A stretch of 34,695 nucleotides of DNA from Rhodanobacter sp. (GCA_022730295.1 DZCM01000018.1:1-34695), one strand, 5' to 3'; positions 18,228 through 29,552 are shown, numbered from the stretch's first letter. The notes: generated by a model not told the origin, from the sequence alone. Numbers and translations: made by a program.

Positions 18228-19193
18228 TCAGTAACGTGGTTTGTCGGCGACAGATCGGGTAAGTTCGATCCGCTGCAGGCGCAAGTTGACCTGTTCCATC
18301 AGCTTGCGGTTGGTGGCAATCAGGTCGGCGACCAGGCCGATCATGAAAGACAGGCTGCCGAGCAGGATGCACAGCGCAGCCAGGATCAGCGACTGCACGT
18401 GGCCACCGCCGTCGCCGGCGGCAAGGAAGACCAGGAACCGCACACCGATCGCGAGTCCGGCCAGCGTACACACACTTCCGGCCCACGCGAACAGGACCAG
18501 CGGCCGATAGATCACGAATACCCTGAAGATGGTCACCAGCGAGCGCTTGACGTAGTTCGGGATGCTCTTGACCAGCCGCGAAGGGCGCAAATCCGGATTG
18601 GTGCGAATGGGTACGGATACCACCGCGAGATTGCTCAAGCCGGCCTGAATGATGGTTTCCAGCGTGTAGGTATAGGCATTGAACACGTTGAGCCGCATCG
18701 CCGTCTCGCGGGTCATGGCGCGAAAACCGCTGGGAGCATCCGCGACATCGGTTTTGCTGGCGAGCCGCACGGCCCAGCTGCCAAGATGCTGCAGCCTTTT
18801 CTTGATCCAGCTGAAGTGTTCAGTCTGCGCGATGGGGCGCGCGCCGATGACCATGTCCGCCCGGTGCTCGAGGATCGGTTGCACCAGCAGCGGAATGTCG
18901 GAAGCTTCGTATTGGTTGTCGGCGTCGGTGTTGACGATGACATCGGCGCCCCGCTGCAAGGCGGCATCGATGCCGGTCATGAAGGCAGCCGCGAGCCCCC
19001 GGTTGACCGGGTGGCGCACCACGTGGTCGACGCCGAGCGTGCGTGCCAAGCCGGATGTGCCATCTGTGGATCCATCGTCGATCACCAGCCATTCGACTTC
19101 GTCGAAGCCTTCAACCACGCGCGGCAAGGTCGCCAGTGCGGCGCCGAGGGTCTCGGCCTCGTTGAGGCAAGGAATCTGGATGATCAGCTTCAT
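18228..19193 (-). CDS. Glycosyltransferase family 2 with C-terminal TM helices (polyprenyl-phosphate sugar synthase, DPM1/GtrB/ArnC-like)
   Basis: MKLIIQIPCLNEAETLGAAL, WLVIDDGSTDGT, NTDADNQYEASDIP; two hydrophobic segments near C-terminus; ATG at 19193. Confidence 0.88.
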   Translation of the reverse strand: MKLIIQIPCLNEAETLGAALATLPRVVEGFDEVEWLVIDDGSTDGTSGLARTLGVDHVVRHPVNRGLAAAFMTGIDAALQRGADVIVNTDADNQYEASDIPLLVQPILEHRADMVIGARPIAQTEHFSWIKKRLQHLGSWAVRLASKTDVADAPSGFRAMTRETAMRLNVFNAYTYTLETIIQAGLSNLAVVSVPIRTNPDLRPSRLVKSIPNYVKRSLVTIFRVFVIYRPLVLFAWAGSVCTLAGLAIGVRFLVFLAAGDGGGHVQSLILAALCILLGSLSFMIGLVADLIATNRKLMEQVNLRLQRIELTRSVADKPRY

Positions 19194-19221
19194 ATCGGAT
19201 GTGTCGCTGCGCCCGCGAAGC

Positions 19222-21183
<1,962 letters not shown>

Positions 21184-21365
21184 GCAAAGTCCATTTCCGG
21201 AAACAATGAAATTGTAGCGGATCGAAATTCGTCGAGCCTGGTCTTGATCTGGTGGTAGCGACCATGGCGGTGCGGCCTGCCGGCGTCCAGCTTGCGCCGG
21301 TTTGGCGCGAGGGGTTTGATCAACCCGGCGCTGTGATGCCGGCGAAATGGCCCGTGGAGTACGGC

Positions 21366-22535
21366 TCAGTGCGGATGCCGGGGTACCGACTGTTGGGCTG
21401 GCCTGGTTGAAGCCGGCTGCGGTGTCAGTGCCAGCAGACATTCAGCCAGCGATTCCCATGAAAAACGCGGTTTGCGCGCGTGGATGCATTGCCGCATCGC
21501 GGCGAGCTGCTCGCGCGTTACTGTCCGGATGGTCCGGGCGAGTTCTGTGGCTGAACCGGCCTCGACGAGGAACCCGGTCACCCCTTCTTCGATCACATCC
21601 GGAAATGCGCCGGTTCGGGTGGCGAGGATCGGGCGCTCGTAGTGCATGGCCATTGCTGCCACTCCGCTCCCTGATGCCGCGAGGTACGGCAGCACCACCA
21701 GATCAGCGCGGGCGAAATAGCCGGCTACGCTTTCGGCGCTGACGTAGTCCAGGTGCAACTCCACATTCGGCGCCTGCTTGGCAGCGATGCGCTGGGTGAG
21801 CTCGCCGGGTGCAATCCACGGTTCGCCAACCACCGTCAGGTACACATGGACGTCGTTGAGCTGAGCCAATGCATCGATCAGCACATCCAGTCCCTTGTAT
21901 GGGCGGATGAAGCCAAAGAACAAGAGTTCCAGGCGGCCGCGTCCAGCAGCCGTAGTGGTGGCGATGGGGTACTGGTCGTACAGTGGATGCACGTGCTGTG
22001 CGATGGTTTTGCCGGGGAAAGTCGCTCGCAACAAGGCTGCCTGTTCGGAGCTGTGTACCAGATACGCGTCGGCCCGCGACAGCAGAAATCTTGCGAGTTT
22101 GCGCTTGAACGGGCCGGTATCGTGGTCGGAGAGGTTGTGACAAATGAACGCGATACGCACGCCGCGCCTGTGCAGCCCGTACGCCATCAGGGCGATGGCA
22201 GGCGCCCAGAACAGGGTCCACCAGTCAAACACCGCGAGCGTGCAACCTTGATTTGCGATGGTATGTACGCTGCGGCGCCAAGAGAACGGGTTCAGACAGT
22301 CGAGCGAATAGTCCACATCAGGCTCTCGATGGGTCGCGTGATTCGGTTCGCGGTCGCTTTTGCCTGGGTACAACCAGGCTGGATACTGGCGTCGGTACGA
22401 AACTGTATAAAGGTCACATATCCGTGCCAACGCTCGGCGCAGTTGCGTGGTGTACTGGGCGATGCCACCACGAAATGGCAACACCGGTCCGATCAATGCC
22501 ACGCGCGGCTTGCCCGCCTGAAGGGGGGTGGACAT
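21366..22535 (-). CDS. Glycosyltransferase family 4
   Basis: RVALIGPVLPFRGGIAQYTTQLRRAL; FGFIRPYKGLDVLIDAL; ASGSGVAAMAMHYERPILATRTGAFPDVIEEGVTGFLVE. Confidence 0.88.
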   Translation of the reverse strand: MSTPLQAGKPRVALIGPVLPFRGGIAQYTTQLRRALARICDLYTVSYRRQYPAWLYPGKSDREPNHATHREPDVDYSLDCLNPFSWRRSVHTIANQGCTLAVFDWWTLFWAPAIALMAYGLHRRGVRIAFICHNLSDHDTGPFKRKLARFLLSRADAYLVHSSEQAALLRATFPGKTIAQHVHPLYDQYPIATTTAAGRGRLELLFFGFIRPYKGLDVLIDALAQLNDVHVYLTVVGEPWIAPGELTQRIAAKQAPNVELHLDYVSAESVAGYFARADLVVLPYLAASGSGVAAMAMHYERPILATRTGAFPDVIEEGVTGFLVEAGSATELARTIRTVTREQLAAMRQCIHARKPRFSWESLAECLLALTPQPASTRPAQQSVPRHPH

Positions 22536-22537
22536 GG

Positions 22538-23503
22538 CTAGTTTTCAACCTTTTCGCCGGGTTGGACACGGCCGGACTTCCGCGGCAACAGCAACCACCC
22601 CGCCAGTGCACACAGGAAATCGCCAAAGACTGTCGCGATGCGCAAGGCGATGATCAGCACGCCCGCCAGCGCTGCCCCGTAGACCGGGCCGAGCATCAGC
22701 AACAGCAATCCCTCGCGCACACCGAGGCCGGCAGGCGCACCCGGTGTGACGAAGCCGACGATCCAGGCCAGGGCAAAACTCGCCAGTAGCAGCCAATCCT
22801 CGTGAGACACGCTTGGGTACAGCACGTGCGCGAGCACGATCAAGGCAACGCCGACTACGAGGCAGCTGCAGCAATACAGGAAAAATGCACGCAGGATCCA
22901 CCATCGCGACGGCAGCAGCTCGCCTTCCAGCACGTGTGCGCGCTTCGGTGCGATCCGGCGCAGGAGCGGCGGTACAAAACGTCGAAACGCGAACATCCCG
23001 GCGCCAGCGATCGTCAACAGGCACAACACCATGAAAAGCTGCAGGCTCCTGCTGCGCACCACCGTCAAGCCTGCTTGCGACAACATGCCGGTACACACGC
23101 CAACGAACAAGGCCGCCGCGACGGACAATACGATTTCCAACAGCACCGTGACGGTGAACGGCCGAAGCTCGATGCCACGCTTGAGCGAGAGGGCACCCCG
23201 GCCGATGTATTGGCCGACATTGCCCGGCACGTACTTGCCGATCTGCGTGAAGCCGAGGATCGCAGTCAGCTCGCGCCAGCTCTTGTGCGTGCCGACGCCG
23301 CGCAACAGTCCTTGCCATGCGAGTGCGGTCAGCGGGATTCCGCAGCAGTAGATCAGCGCCGCGGCGACGATCGCCACCAGCGCGCGTGGGTTGGCGTAAA
23401 CCGCAAGGTCGTGTCCGCGCAGGGCATGCCACACGTACACCACGAACACGATCGTCACGGCCAGCGCAGCCAAGGTACCGAGGGTACGGTAAACGTGTTT
23501 CAT
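22538..23503 (-). CDS. Flippase-like integral membrane protein (lysylphosphatidylglycerol synthase TM region / UPF0104 family)
   Basis: Multi-TM; GKYVPGNVGQYIGRG; PGAPAGLGVREGLLLLML; ATG at 23503. Confidence 0.82.
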   Translation of the reverse strand: MKHVYRTLGTLAALAVTIVFVVYVWHALRGHDLAVYANPRALVAIVAAALIYCCGIPLTALAWQGLLRGVGTHKSWRELTAILGFTQIGKYVPGNVGQYIGRGALSLKRGIELRPFTVTVLLEIVLSVAAALFVGVCTGMLSQAGLTVVRSRSLQLFMVLCLLTIAGAGMFAFRRFVPPLLRRIAPKRAHVLEGELLPSRWWILRAFFLYCCSCLVVGVALIVLAHVLYPSVSHEDWLLLASFALAWIVGFVTPGAPAGLGVREGLLLLMLGPVYGAALAGVLIIALRIATVFGDFLCALAGWLLLPRKSGRVQPGEKVEN

Positions 23504-23543
23504 GTTGGCGGCTTCCAACCGGCCGCAGCGGCAAGCACGGATG

Positions 23544-24491
23544 TCAGAGCGCGGCTTCCAGTTCCGGCACCAGCTTGAACAGGTCGCCGACCAGGCCGAT
23601 GTCGGCCACTTCGTAGATCGGGGCATCGCCGTCCTTGTTGATGGCGACGATGGTGCCCGCATCCTTGATGCCGGTGAGGTGCTGGATGGCGCCAGAAATG
23701 CCGATCGCGATGTACAGCTCGGGCGCGATGATCTTGCCGGTCTGGCCGACCTGCATGTCGTTGGGGCAGTAGCCGGCATCGACCGCGGCGCGCGAAGCGC
23801 CGGCGGCGGCGTGCAACTTGTCGGCGAGCTTGTAGATGATCTCGAAGTTTTCCTTCGAACCGACACCGCGCCCGCCCGACACTACTTTCGCGGCGCTCTG
23901 CAGATCGGGACGCTCGCTGGAAGCTTGCTGCAGGCCGACGAAACGGGTGTGCGTGGGCAACACGGCATCGACCGGCAAGGCTTCGACCGGCGCGGTGTTC
24001 GCGCCCTCGCCCATCGCCGGCCATGACGCCGTGCGCACGGTACCGACCACGAGTGCGTCGCTCGGGGTTTCTACCGTGACGATGGCATTGCCAGCATAGA
24101 TCGGACGGGTGAAGGTGTGCGGGCCGGTGACCGACATGATGTCGCTGACCTGGCCAACACCCAGCAGGGCAGCGGCGCGCGGGGCGACGTCCTTGCCGAA
24201 GGTGGTCGAAGGCAGCAGCAGGTGCGTGTACGCGCCGGATCTTGCAGCGGCAGCGATCTGCGGGGCGAGCACGGCGGCCAGCGGGTGCGCATTCTCGGCG
24301 CGGGCGACGTTCAGCACTTTGCTGACGCCATCGAGTTTCGCGGCTTGCGCGGCGACGGCAGCAGGCGCATCGCTCAGCACCAGCACGTCGATGGCTTCCG
24401 GCTGCAATGCACGCGCGCAGGTGACGCAGCGCGCGGTCGCGGTGTTGAGTTGGCCATTGAGGTGTTCGGCGATGATGAGGACTTTGGACAT
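23544..24491 (-). CDS. etfA: Electron transfer flavoprotein alpha subunit
   Basis: [16 protein letters not shown]-terminal FAD motif [18 protein letters not shown]...[60 protein letters not shown]. Confidence 0.95.
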   Translation of the reverse strand: MSKVLIIAEHLNGQLNTATARCVTCARALQPEAIDVLVLSDAPAAVAAQAAKLDGVSKVLNVARAENAHPLAAVLAPQIAAAARSGAYTHLLLPSTTFGKDVAPRAAALLGVGQVSDIMSVTGPHTFTRPIYAGNAIVTVETPSDALVVGTVRTASWPAMGEGANTAPVEALPVDAVLPTHTRFVGLQQASSERPDLQSAAKVVSGGRGVGSKENFEIIYKLADKLHAAAGASRAAVDAGYCPNDMQVGQTGKIIAPELYIAIGISGAIQHLTGIKDAGTIVAINKDGDAPIYEVADIGLVGDLFKLVPELEAAL

Positions 24492-24520
24492 ATTTTTGTA
24501 CCCGCTCGACTTTGACGGTT

Positions 24521-24564
24521 CCTTCTCCCTCCGGGAGAAGGTGCCCCGAAGGGGCAGATGAGGG
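24521..24564. repeat. REP-like palindromic element, copy 1 (etfA-etfB intergenic)
   Basis: CCTTCTCCCTCCGGGAGAAGGTGCCCCGAAGGGGCAGATGAGGG: two adjacent hairpins plus GATGAGGG tail. Confidence 0.75.
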
Positions 24565-24599
24565 TACGAGTTCTGCTGGAAAATTCGCGAAGAGCCGGA

Positions 24600-24643
24600 C
24601 CCTCATCCGGCGCTGCGCGCCACCTTCTCCCGAAGGGAGAAGG
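24600..24643. repeat. REP-like palindromic element, copy 2 (inverted relative to copy 1)
   Basis: CCCTCATCCGGCGCTGCGCGCCACCTTCTCCCGAAGGGAGAAGG; reverse complement nearly matches copy 1. Confidence 0.75.
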
Positions 24644-24645
24644 AA

Positions 24646-25392
24646 TCAAGCCAGTCCTTTTTGTTGCAGCAGCGCCACCAGTTCGGCGACATCCTTCACC
24701 ATCACCCCGCGCGAACGCTTGGCCGGCGGCGCGTAGTTCGTGTTGCTGATTTCGCCACCGTGCGCGACGCCGAGTGACGCCAGTTCGACGGTTTCGATCG
24801 GCTTGGCCTTGGCCTTCATGATGTCGGGCAACTTGATGAAGCGCGGCTCGTTCAGGCGCAGGTCGGTCGTGATGACGGCCGGAAGATCGACCTCGATGGT
24901 TTCGAGGCCGGCGTCAACTTCGCGCGTCACCGTGGCCTTGCCATCTGCCACTTCCAGTTTCGAGGCGAAGGTCGCCTGTGGACGATCCCACAGCGCCGCC
25001 AGCATCTGCCCGGTCTGGCTGCAATCATCGTCGATGGCCTGCTTGCCGAGGATCACGAGGCCCGGCTGTTCCTTTTCGACCAGCTTCAGGAGTGCGCGCG
25101 CCGCCGCCAGCGGCTGCACCGGCTCGGCCGAGACCACGTGGATCGCGCGGTTGGCGCCCATCGCGAGACCATTGCGCAGGTGCGGCTGGGCATCGGCGGG
25201 AGCGATGGTCGCGATGATGACTTCTTCCGCGATGCCCTGCTCGCGCAAGCGCAGCGCTGCCTCCAGCGCGATATCGTCGAACGGGTTCGGCGACAACTTG
25301 ACGCCTTCGCTGGCGACGCCCGAACCATCGGGCTTCACCTGGATGCGCACGTTGAAATCGACCACGCGCTTGTATGCAACCAGAATCTTCAT
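24646..25392 (-). CDS. etfB: Electron transfer flavoprotein beta subunit
   Basis: MKILVAYKRVVDFNVRIQVKPDGSGV; ETF beta signature region VDAGLETIEVDLPAVITTDLRLNEPRFIKLPDIMKAKAKPIE; ATG at 25392. Confidence 0.95.
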   Translation of the reverse strand: MKILVAYKRVVDFNVRIQVKPDGSGVASEGVKLSPNPFDDIALEAALRLREQGIAEEVIIATIAPADAQPHLRNGLAMGANRAIHVVSAEPVQPLAAARALLKLVEKEQPGLVILGKQAIDDDCSQTGQMLAALWDRPQATFASKLEVADGKATVTREVDAGLETIEVDLPAVITTDLRLNEPRFIKLPDIMKAKAKPIETVELASLGVAHGGEISNTNYAPPAKRSRGVMVKDVAELVALLQQKGLA

Positions 25393-25458
25393 CGGAAATC
25401 CCTTGCGTGCGGCAAGCCATTGCAATCAACGGGCCATTGTAACCGACCTCCCGTTTTG

Positions 25459-25506
25459 CTTCCCCCTTCCGCTGGAAGAGGGCCGGCACGTAGCGCCGGA
25501 GGGATG
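25459..25506. repeat. Diverged REP-like two-hairpin element upstream of etfB
   Basis: CTTCCCCCTTCCGCTGGAAGAGGGCCGGCACGTAGCGCCGGAGGGATG: imperfect CCCTTCC/GGAAGAGGG stem followed by CCGGCaCGTagCGCCGG. Confidence 0.5.
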
Positions 25507-25509
25507 TCG

Positions 25510-26739
25510 TTACGACTCCCGGACCTGCGCGGCTTCGGTATGACCGAAGAAACGTGCGTAGAGCACGAGGTAACCAAGTTGCAGCGCGGCGCCGAGCATG
25601 AAGGGCAAGGTCAAATGCCCGCTCGCGAACAGCGCGCCACCGAGCAACGGGCCGATCGCGCGCGGCAACTGGATCGACACATTTTGCAGGCTGCTGGCGA
25701 GGCCGCGGCGTTCGGCGCGCGTCAATCCCGCGGCCAGCGCCTGGCGCACGCCGCCGGTGCCGCGATTGGAAATGCCGCGCGCGATGTACAAGCCCATCGC
25801 CGGCCAGAACCACGGCACCAGCGGCATCGCGATCAGCAGCGCGACGCCCACACCGCGCATCCACAGCACCGCGTTCATGATGCCGTGGCGGCGTGCGATC
25901 CAGCCGGCGAGGAACGAACCGCCCGCGCCGGCCAGCAGGCCCAGCGCGATGCCGGGTCCGATCACCAGCAGGCCGCGGTGGAACTTGATCGCGAACCAGT
26001 ACGCGATCAGCGGGCCGATCAGGCCGATCCCGAGTCCGTTCAATAAATTGGCCAGTAACAGTTTGGCCAGCAGACGATTTTCCGCGTGGCGCACACGGCT
26101 CGCGCCAGCGTCTTCGCGATCGTGCAGGGCACGCACCGCGGGTTCGCGCGCCAGCCACAGCAACACGACGCTCCCGATCGATCCCGCCAGCGGCAACACG
26201 AACAGCAGCCGGTAATCCGCCGGGCTCATGGCGTGTCCCATCCACCACGCGGGGATCGCGGCCAGCAACGCGCCGGTCCCCATGCCGGCAAAACCGACGG
26301 CGCTGTTGATACTGAAGATGCTGCCGCGGCGTGCCATCGGCAGCTCGATCGCGAGCCACGCCTGTTCGATCGGCGAAAACGCACCCGCGGAGCCATTGGC
26401 GCCGCGCCCGAATGCGCCGATCACCGCCGCCGCGACCAGCAGCCACGGCGCGGTAGTCGCCATCGCGACGATCGCCGCCAAGGCTTGCGCGAGGTCGTAG
26501 CCGATCAGGAACCGGCGCCGGCCGCCGCGGTCGCTCAAGGGACCAACGATCATCGTCAGCACCGTGCCGATCAGCAGCGCGCCCATCAACACCGCACCGA
26601 TCGCGGTGCCACTCCAGCCCAGCGCATGCAGGTACAGCGCGAAGGCCGCCACCATCGCGCCCTGGCCGATACTGCGCACCGCGCGCATGCCGATCAGCAG
26701 GCGCACGTTGCGGGACAGGGGTGGTCTTGCAGCGGTCAC
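25510..26739 (-). CDS. Major facilitator superfamily transporter
   Basis: ~12 hydrophobic segments; GPLSDRGGRRRFLIGYDL (MFS loop 2-3 motif); probable GTG start at 26739. Confidence 0.83.
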   Translation of the reverse strand: MTAARPPLSRNVRLLIGMRAVRSIGQGAMVAAFALYLHALGWSGTAIGAVLMGALLIGTVLTMIVGPLSDRGGRRRFLIGYDLAQALAAIVAMATTAPWLLVAAAVIGAFGRGANGSAGAFSPIEQAWLAIELPMARRGSIFSINSAVGFAGMGTGALLAAIPAWWMGHAMSPADYRLLFVLPLAGSIGSVVLLWLAREPAVRALHDREDAGASRVRHAENRLLAKLLLANLLNGLGIGLIGPLIAYWFAIKFHRGLLVIGPGIALGLLAGAGGSFLAGWIARRHGIMNAVLWMRGVGVALLIAMPLVPWFWPAMGLYIARGISNRGTGGVRQALAAGLTRAERRGLASSLQNVSIQLPRAIGPLLGGALFASGHLTLPFMLGAALQLGYLVLYARFFGHTEAAQVRES

Positions 26740-26878
26740 GATCCGTGCATGATGACGTATCTGTGGTTCAAGGCGCGAGCAGCCATCTCCCTCGATCCAC
26801 CTTCCTGCGAAAGGGAGCAAACAAGCTCGCCCCGTTCGCTACGAAGGCGGAGGGCAAGATCGGAGCATGACGCCGCAA

Positions 26879-27808
26879 TCACCCTGGCCGCCGCGTCAGC
26901 GGCGGGGGGATGTCGCCCGCGCGCTGCAAAATCACGGCGGCGAAGCGCGCGGCGGCGCCGTCGGCGTATTCGAGGAACACCGAGGGTTCCACCAATTCCA
27001 GTTCCAGCAGGCACGGCGCACCATCATCGTCGCGGATCAAGTCGACGCGCGCATACGGCAGCGGTTGCGGGAACGGGATTGCCGCCAGTGCCCGTTGCGC
27101 CACCGCCATTTCGTCCGCTGACGGGGTGCGCGGCGTGATGGCTTCTTCCGCGTACAGGCTGGTGGTCGACCCCTCGTTGCGTTTCAGGAGCGGGCCCTTG
27201 CGGATCGCGTGGCTGAACTCGCCTTCGAAGAACAGCAGTGCGGTTTCACCGTGTTCGTCCACGCGCGCGAGATAGGGTTGCAGCAACACGCTGCGGCTGG
27301 CGTCGAGCAGGCGCTGCGTGTGCGCGATCATCGCCGCGCGCGCGCTGTGCACATGCCGCTGCGCATCGCGCGAGCCAGCGCCTACCGCGGGTTTCACCAC
27401 GAAATCCTGCGCCTGCGGATGCGCCGCCAGTGCGGCGTCGATCGCGCGTTCCGCATCCGCGCCCGGCTCCACGAAAGCACTCGGCACCACCGGTACGCCG
27501 GCCTCGGCGAGAGGAATGAGATAGTGTTTGTCGGTGTTCCAGCGCAGCACGTCCAGCGGATTCAGCAGCCGCGTTTGCCGCGACACCTGTTCGACCCAGC
27601 CAAGGAATTCGGGCAGGCGCTCGAAGTAATCCCAGGTCGAGCGCAGCAGCACCAGATCGAAGCACGACCAGTCAGCGCTGTCGTCATCCCAATCTACTTC
27701 GCACGCATCGGCGCCGGCGTCGCGCAGGGCCGCGAGCAGCGGCGGCATGTCATAGTCGGTGCCGCGCGCGGCGCGTGCGGTCACCAGGGCAATCATGGGT
27801 TTGGTCAT
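26879..27808 (-). CDS. ATP-grasp ligase-like protein (DcsG/RimK-like)
   Basis: LLRSTWDYFERLPEFLGWVEQVSRQTRLLNPLDVLRWNTDKHYLIPLAEAGVPVVPS; DFVVKPAVGAGSRDAQR; PYARVDLIRDDDGAPCLLELELVEPSVFL (ATP-grasp metal-binding E-x-E/N region). Confidence 0.82.
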   Translation of the reverse strand: MTKPMIALVTARAARGTDYDMPPLLAALRDAGADACEVDWDDDSADWSCFDLVLLRSTWDYFERLPEFLGWVEQVSRQTRLLNPLDVLRWNTDKHYLIPLAEAGVPVVPSAFVEPGADAERAIDAALAAHPQAQDFVVKPAVGAGSRDAQRHVHSARAAMIAHTQRLLDASRSVLLQPYLARVDEHGETALLFFEGEFSHAIRKGPLLKRNEGSTTSLYAEEAITPRTPSADEMAVAQRALAAIPFPQPLPYARVDLIRDDDGAPCLLELELVEPSVFLEYADGAAARFAAVILQRAGDIPPPLTRRPG

Positions 27809-28518
27809 GCGGCTTGGATATCCACGTAGAGCAGGCGCCAATCCACGACCACCTCGCCCTCGACGTGGCGAAAGCCGACGAGATCGCCCAGCGCTTCGCG
27901 CAATGCCGTGGGCGGGCAGTCGATGACACCGAACAAACCGGCACAAAATTCGAGCATCCGCGCTTCATCAGTGAAGTGCCAGGGACACGCCAGCTCACCG
28001 AGGCGGATCACGCTCCCCAGCTTGGCGAACCACGCCGGATCGGCGGCCAGGTAACTACCTTCGTGGCCGGTGACGTTGTAGCGGCCGACGAAACCGTCGA
28101 GGAAGCGCGCGACCCCCGAGCCGCGGGCGACATCGGCCAGATGCAGGGTGCCTCGCGGGTGCAGGCGCGTCAGCAAGGTGCGCAGGAAGACGGACTGGTC
28201 TTCGATGTGATGCAGCGCTGCGAGACAAACTGCGTGGTCGAAGCTGCCATGCGGCCACGGCTGCGCGGGATCGTACACGGGCACGTCGTTGCCGAAACCG
28301 TGCGTAAGTTCGAGGCACAAGACTTCGACATCATCAGGCAGCCACCGGCGCAGGTAGCCGCCACCGGAGGGCAGGTCCAGCACGCGTTGTCCGGTGTGCG
28401 CCGGCGTGCCTTCGAACAGCCGCGCGAATTCCGCATCGCGCGCATGCGGGTGCCGCAACATTGCGCCGTGGTAGGCGTCGCCGCGCTGGGTGAAGATTTC
28501 GCCGTATTCGAGCCTCAC
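27805..28518 (-). CDS. Class I SAM-dependent methyltransferase
   Basis: RVLDLPSGGGYLRRWLPDDVEVLCLEL (motif I), FDHAVCLAALHHIEDQSVFLRTLLTRLHPRGTLHLADV; 4-nt overlaps with both neighbours. Confidence 0.85.
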   Translation of the reverse strand: MRLEYGEIFTQRGDAYHGAMLRHPHARDAEFARLFEGTPAHTGQRVLDLPSGGGYLRRWLPDDVEVLCLELTHGFGNDVPVYDPAQPWPHGSFDHAVCLAALHHIEDQSVFLRTLLTRLHPRGTLHLADVARGSGVARFLDGFVGRYNVTGHEGSYLAADPAWFAKLGSVIRLGELACPWHFTDEARMLEFCAGLFGVIDCPPTALREALGDLVGFRHVEGEVVVDWRLLYVDIQAA

Positions 28519-29552
28519 GCCGTGGCCACCTCGCGCCGAGGGTGACGCCAGCGTGATGGATCGACCACCAGTGCGCCGAGTGCCTCGCGGACCTCGCGGA
28601 TTGGTGCGTCCCAGCAGTTCGGACCGGGCATGGTGTTGATCAGGATGTCCATCAGCGCGTTGACCTCGTAGATCAACAGGCGACCATCGGGACGCAAGTT
28701 GCAGTCGATGCCGAAGTAGTCAAGATCGATCGTGTTGGTGAGCGCGCGCAGGCGTTCGGCGAGTTCCGGCAGCAGCGTCGACGCGAAGGTCGCCAGCAAC
28801 CGTGCTTCTTCCTGCAGCGCAGCGATGTCACGGTCGCCTGCGTGCACCATCCATTCAGCCGCCACGACTTGATGCCGCATGAATACCTCGCCGCCCACGA
28901 TCACCAGCCGCAACTTGCGGTAGTGGCCGTCGCGATCACGACTGTCGACGTATTCGGTAAGGTACAAATCGTGGCCGCCCCAGGCCAATCCACGCAGTCC
29001 TTCCTTCGCCTGTTGCGGACCATCGATGCGCACCGTGGCAGCACCGCGGTGACTGCCGGTGGTGCGCACGATCAGTGGCCAGACGAAGCTGTTTTTTCGC
29101 ACTGCGCGCGCAAGGTCGGCTGGCTCTTCGAGGCGTACCCGGATGGTGCGCGGCACGTGCAGGCCGTCGATCCCGGCGAGTGTCTCCGCCACGCGTTCAC
29201 GCGCGGTGCCGAGTACCGCCGAGGGATGGTTGAAACAGGCGACATCGTTCGCACACAGGTGTTGCTCAAGCATCTGCAGGGCGAGCTGCGACATGTCGGC
29301 GTCGGCAATGGCGTTGATATGCGGACGGGTGCGCAGCGCGGGCGGCATGCGGAGCGGGACGCCGGGACCGAAAATGACCGGGAGCATGCGTTGCTTGGTC
29401 TGCGGCGCGAGATCGGTGACGATCCGGCCGTTGCCGAGGAACACGTAGTTGATCGCGCCATTTTGGCCCATGCGCACCGCCGCCTGGCCGTTGTCGGGAA
29501 TACCCAGCAGCAGCGGGAACAGCGATTTCGCAGGCGCGACATGATCGGTCAT
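28515..29552 (-). CDS. Second ATP-grasp-fold protein (RimK-like ATP-grasp domain)
   Basis: FVWPLIVRTTGSHRGAATVRI; KLRLVIVGGEVFMRHQVVAAEWMVH; DLDYFGIDCNLRPDGRLLIYEVNALMD; ATG at 29552 preferred (GTG 29591 possible). Confidence 0.75.
   Translation of the reverse strand: MTDHVAPAKSLFPLLLGIPDNGQAAVRMGQNGAINYVFLGNGRIVTDLAPQTKQRMLPVIFGPGVPLRMPPALRTRPHINAIADADMSQLALQMLEQHLCANDVACFNHPSAVLGTARERVAETLAGIDGLHVPRTIRVRLEEPADLARAVRKNSFVWPLIVRTTGSHRGAATVRIDGPQQAKEGLRGLAWGGHDLYLTEYVDSRDRDGHYRKLRLVIVGGEVFMRHQVVAAEWMVHAGDRDIAALQEEARLLATFASTLLPELAERLRALTNTIDLDYFGIDCNLRPDGRLLIYEVNALMDILINTMPGPNCWDAPIREVREALGALVVDPSRWRHPRREVATA

Noticed and set aside
26740-26878. Possible fourth REP-like element between ATP-grasp and MFS (CTCCCT...AAGGGAG)
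   Set aside because: Only a 6-bp stem with a long loop and weak resemblance to the other copies; not enough for a repeat call
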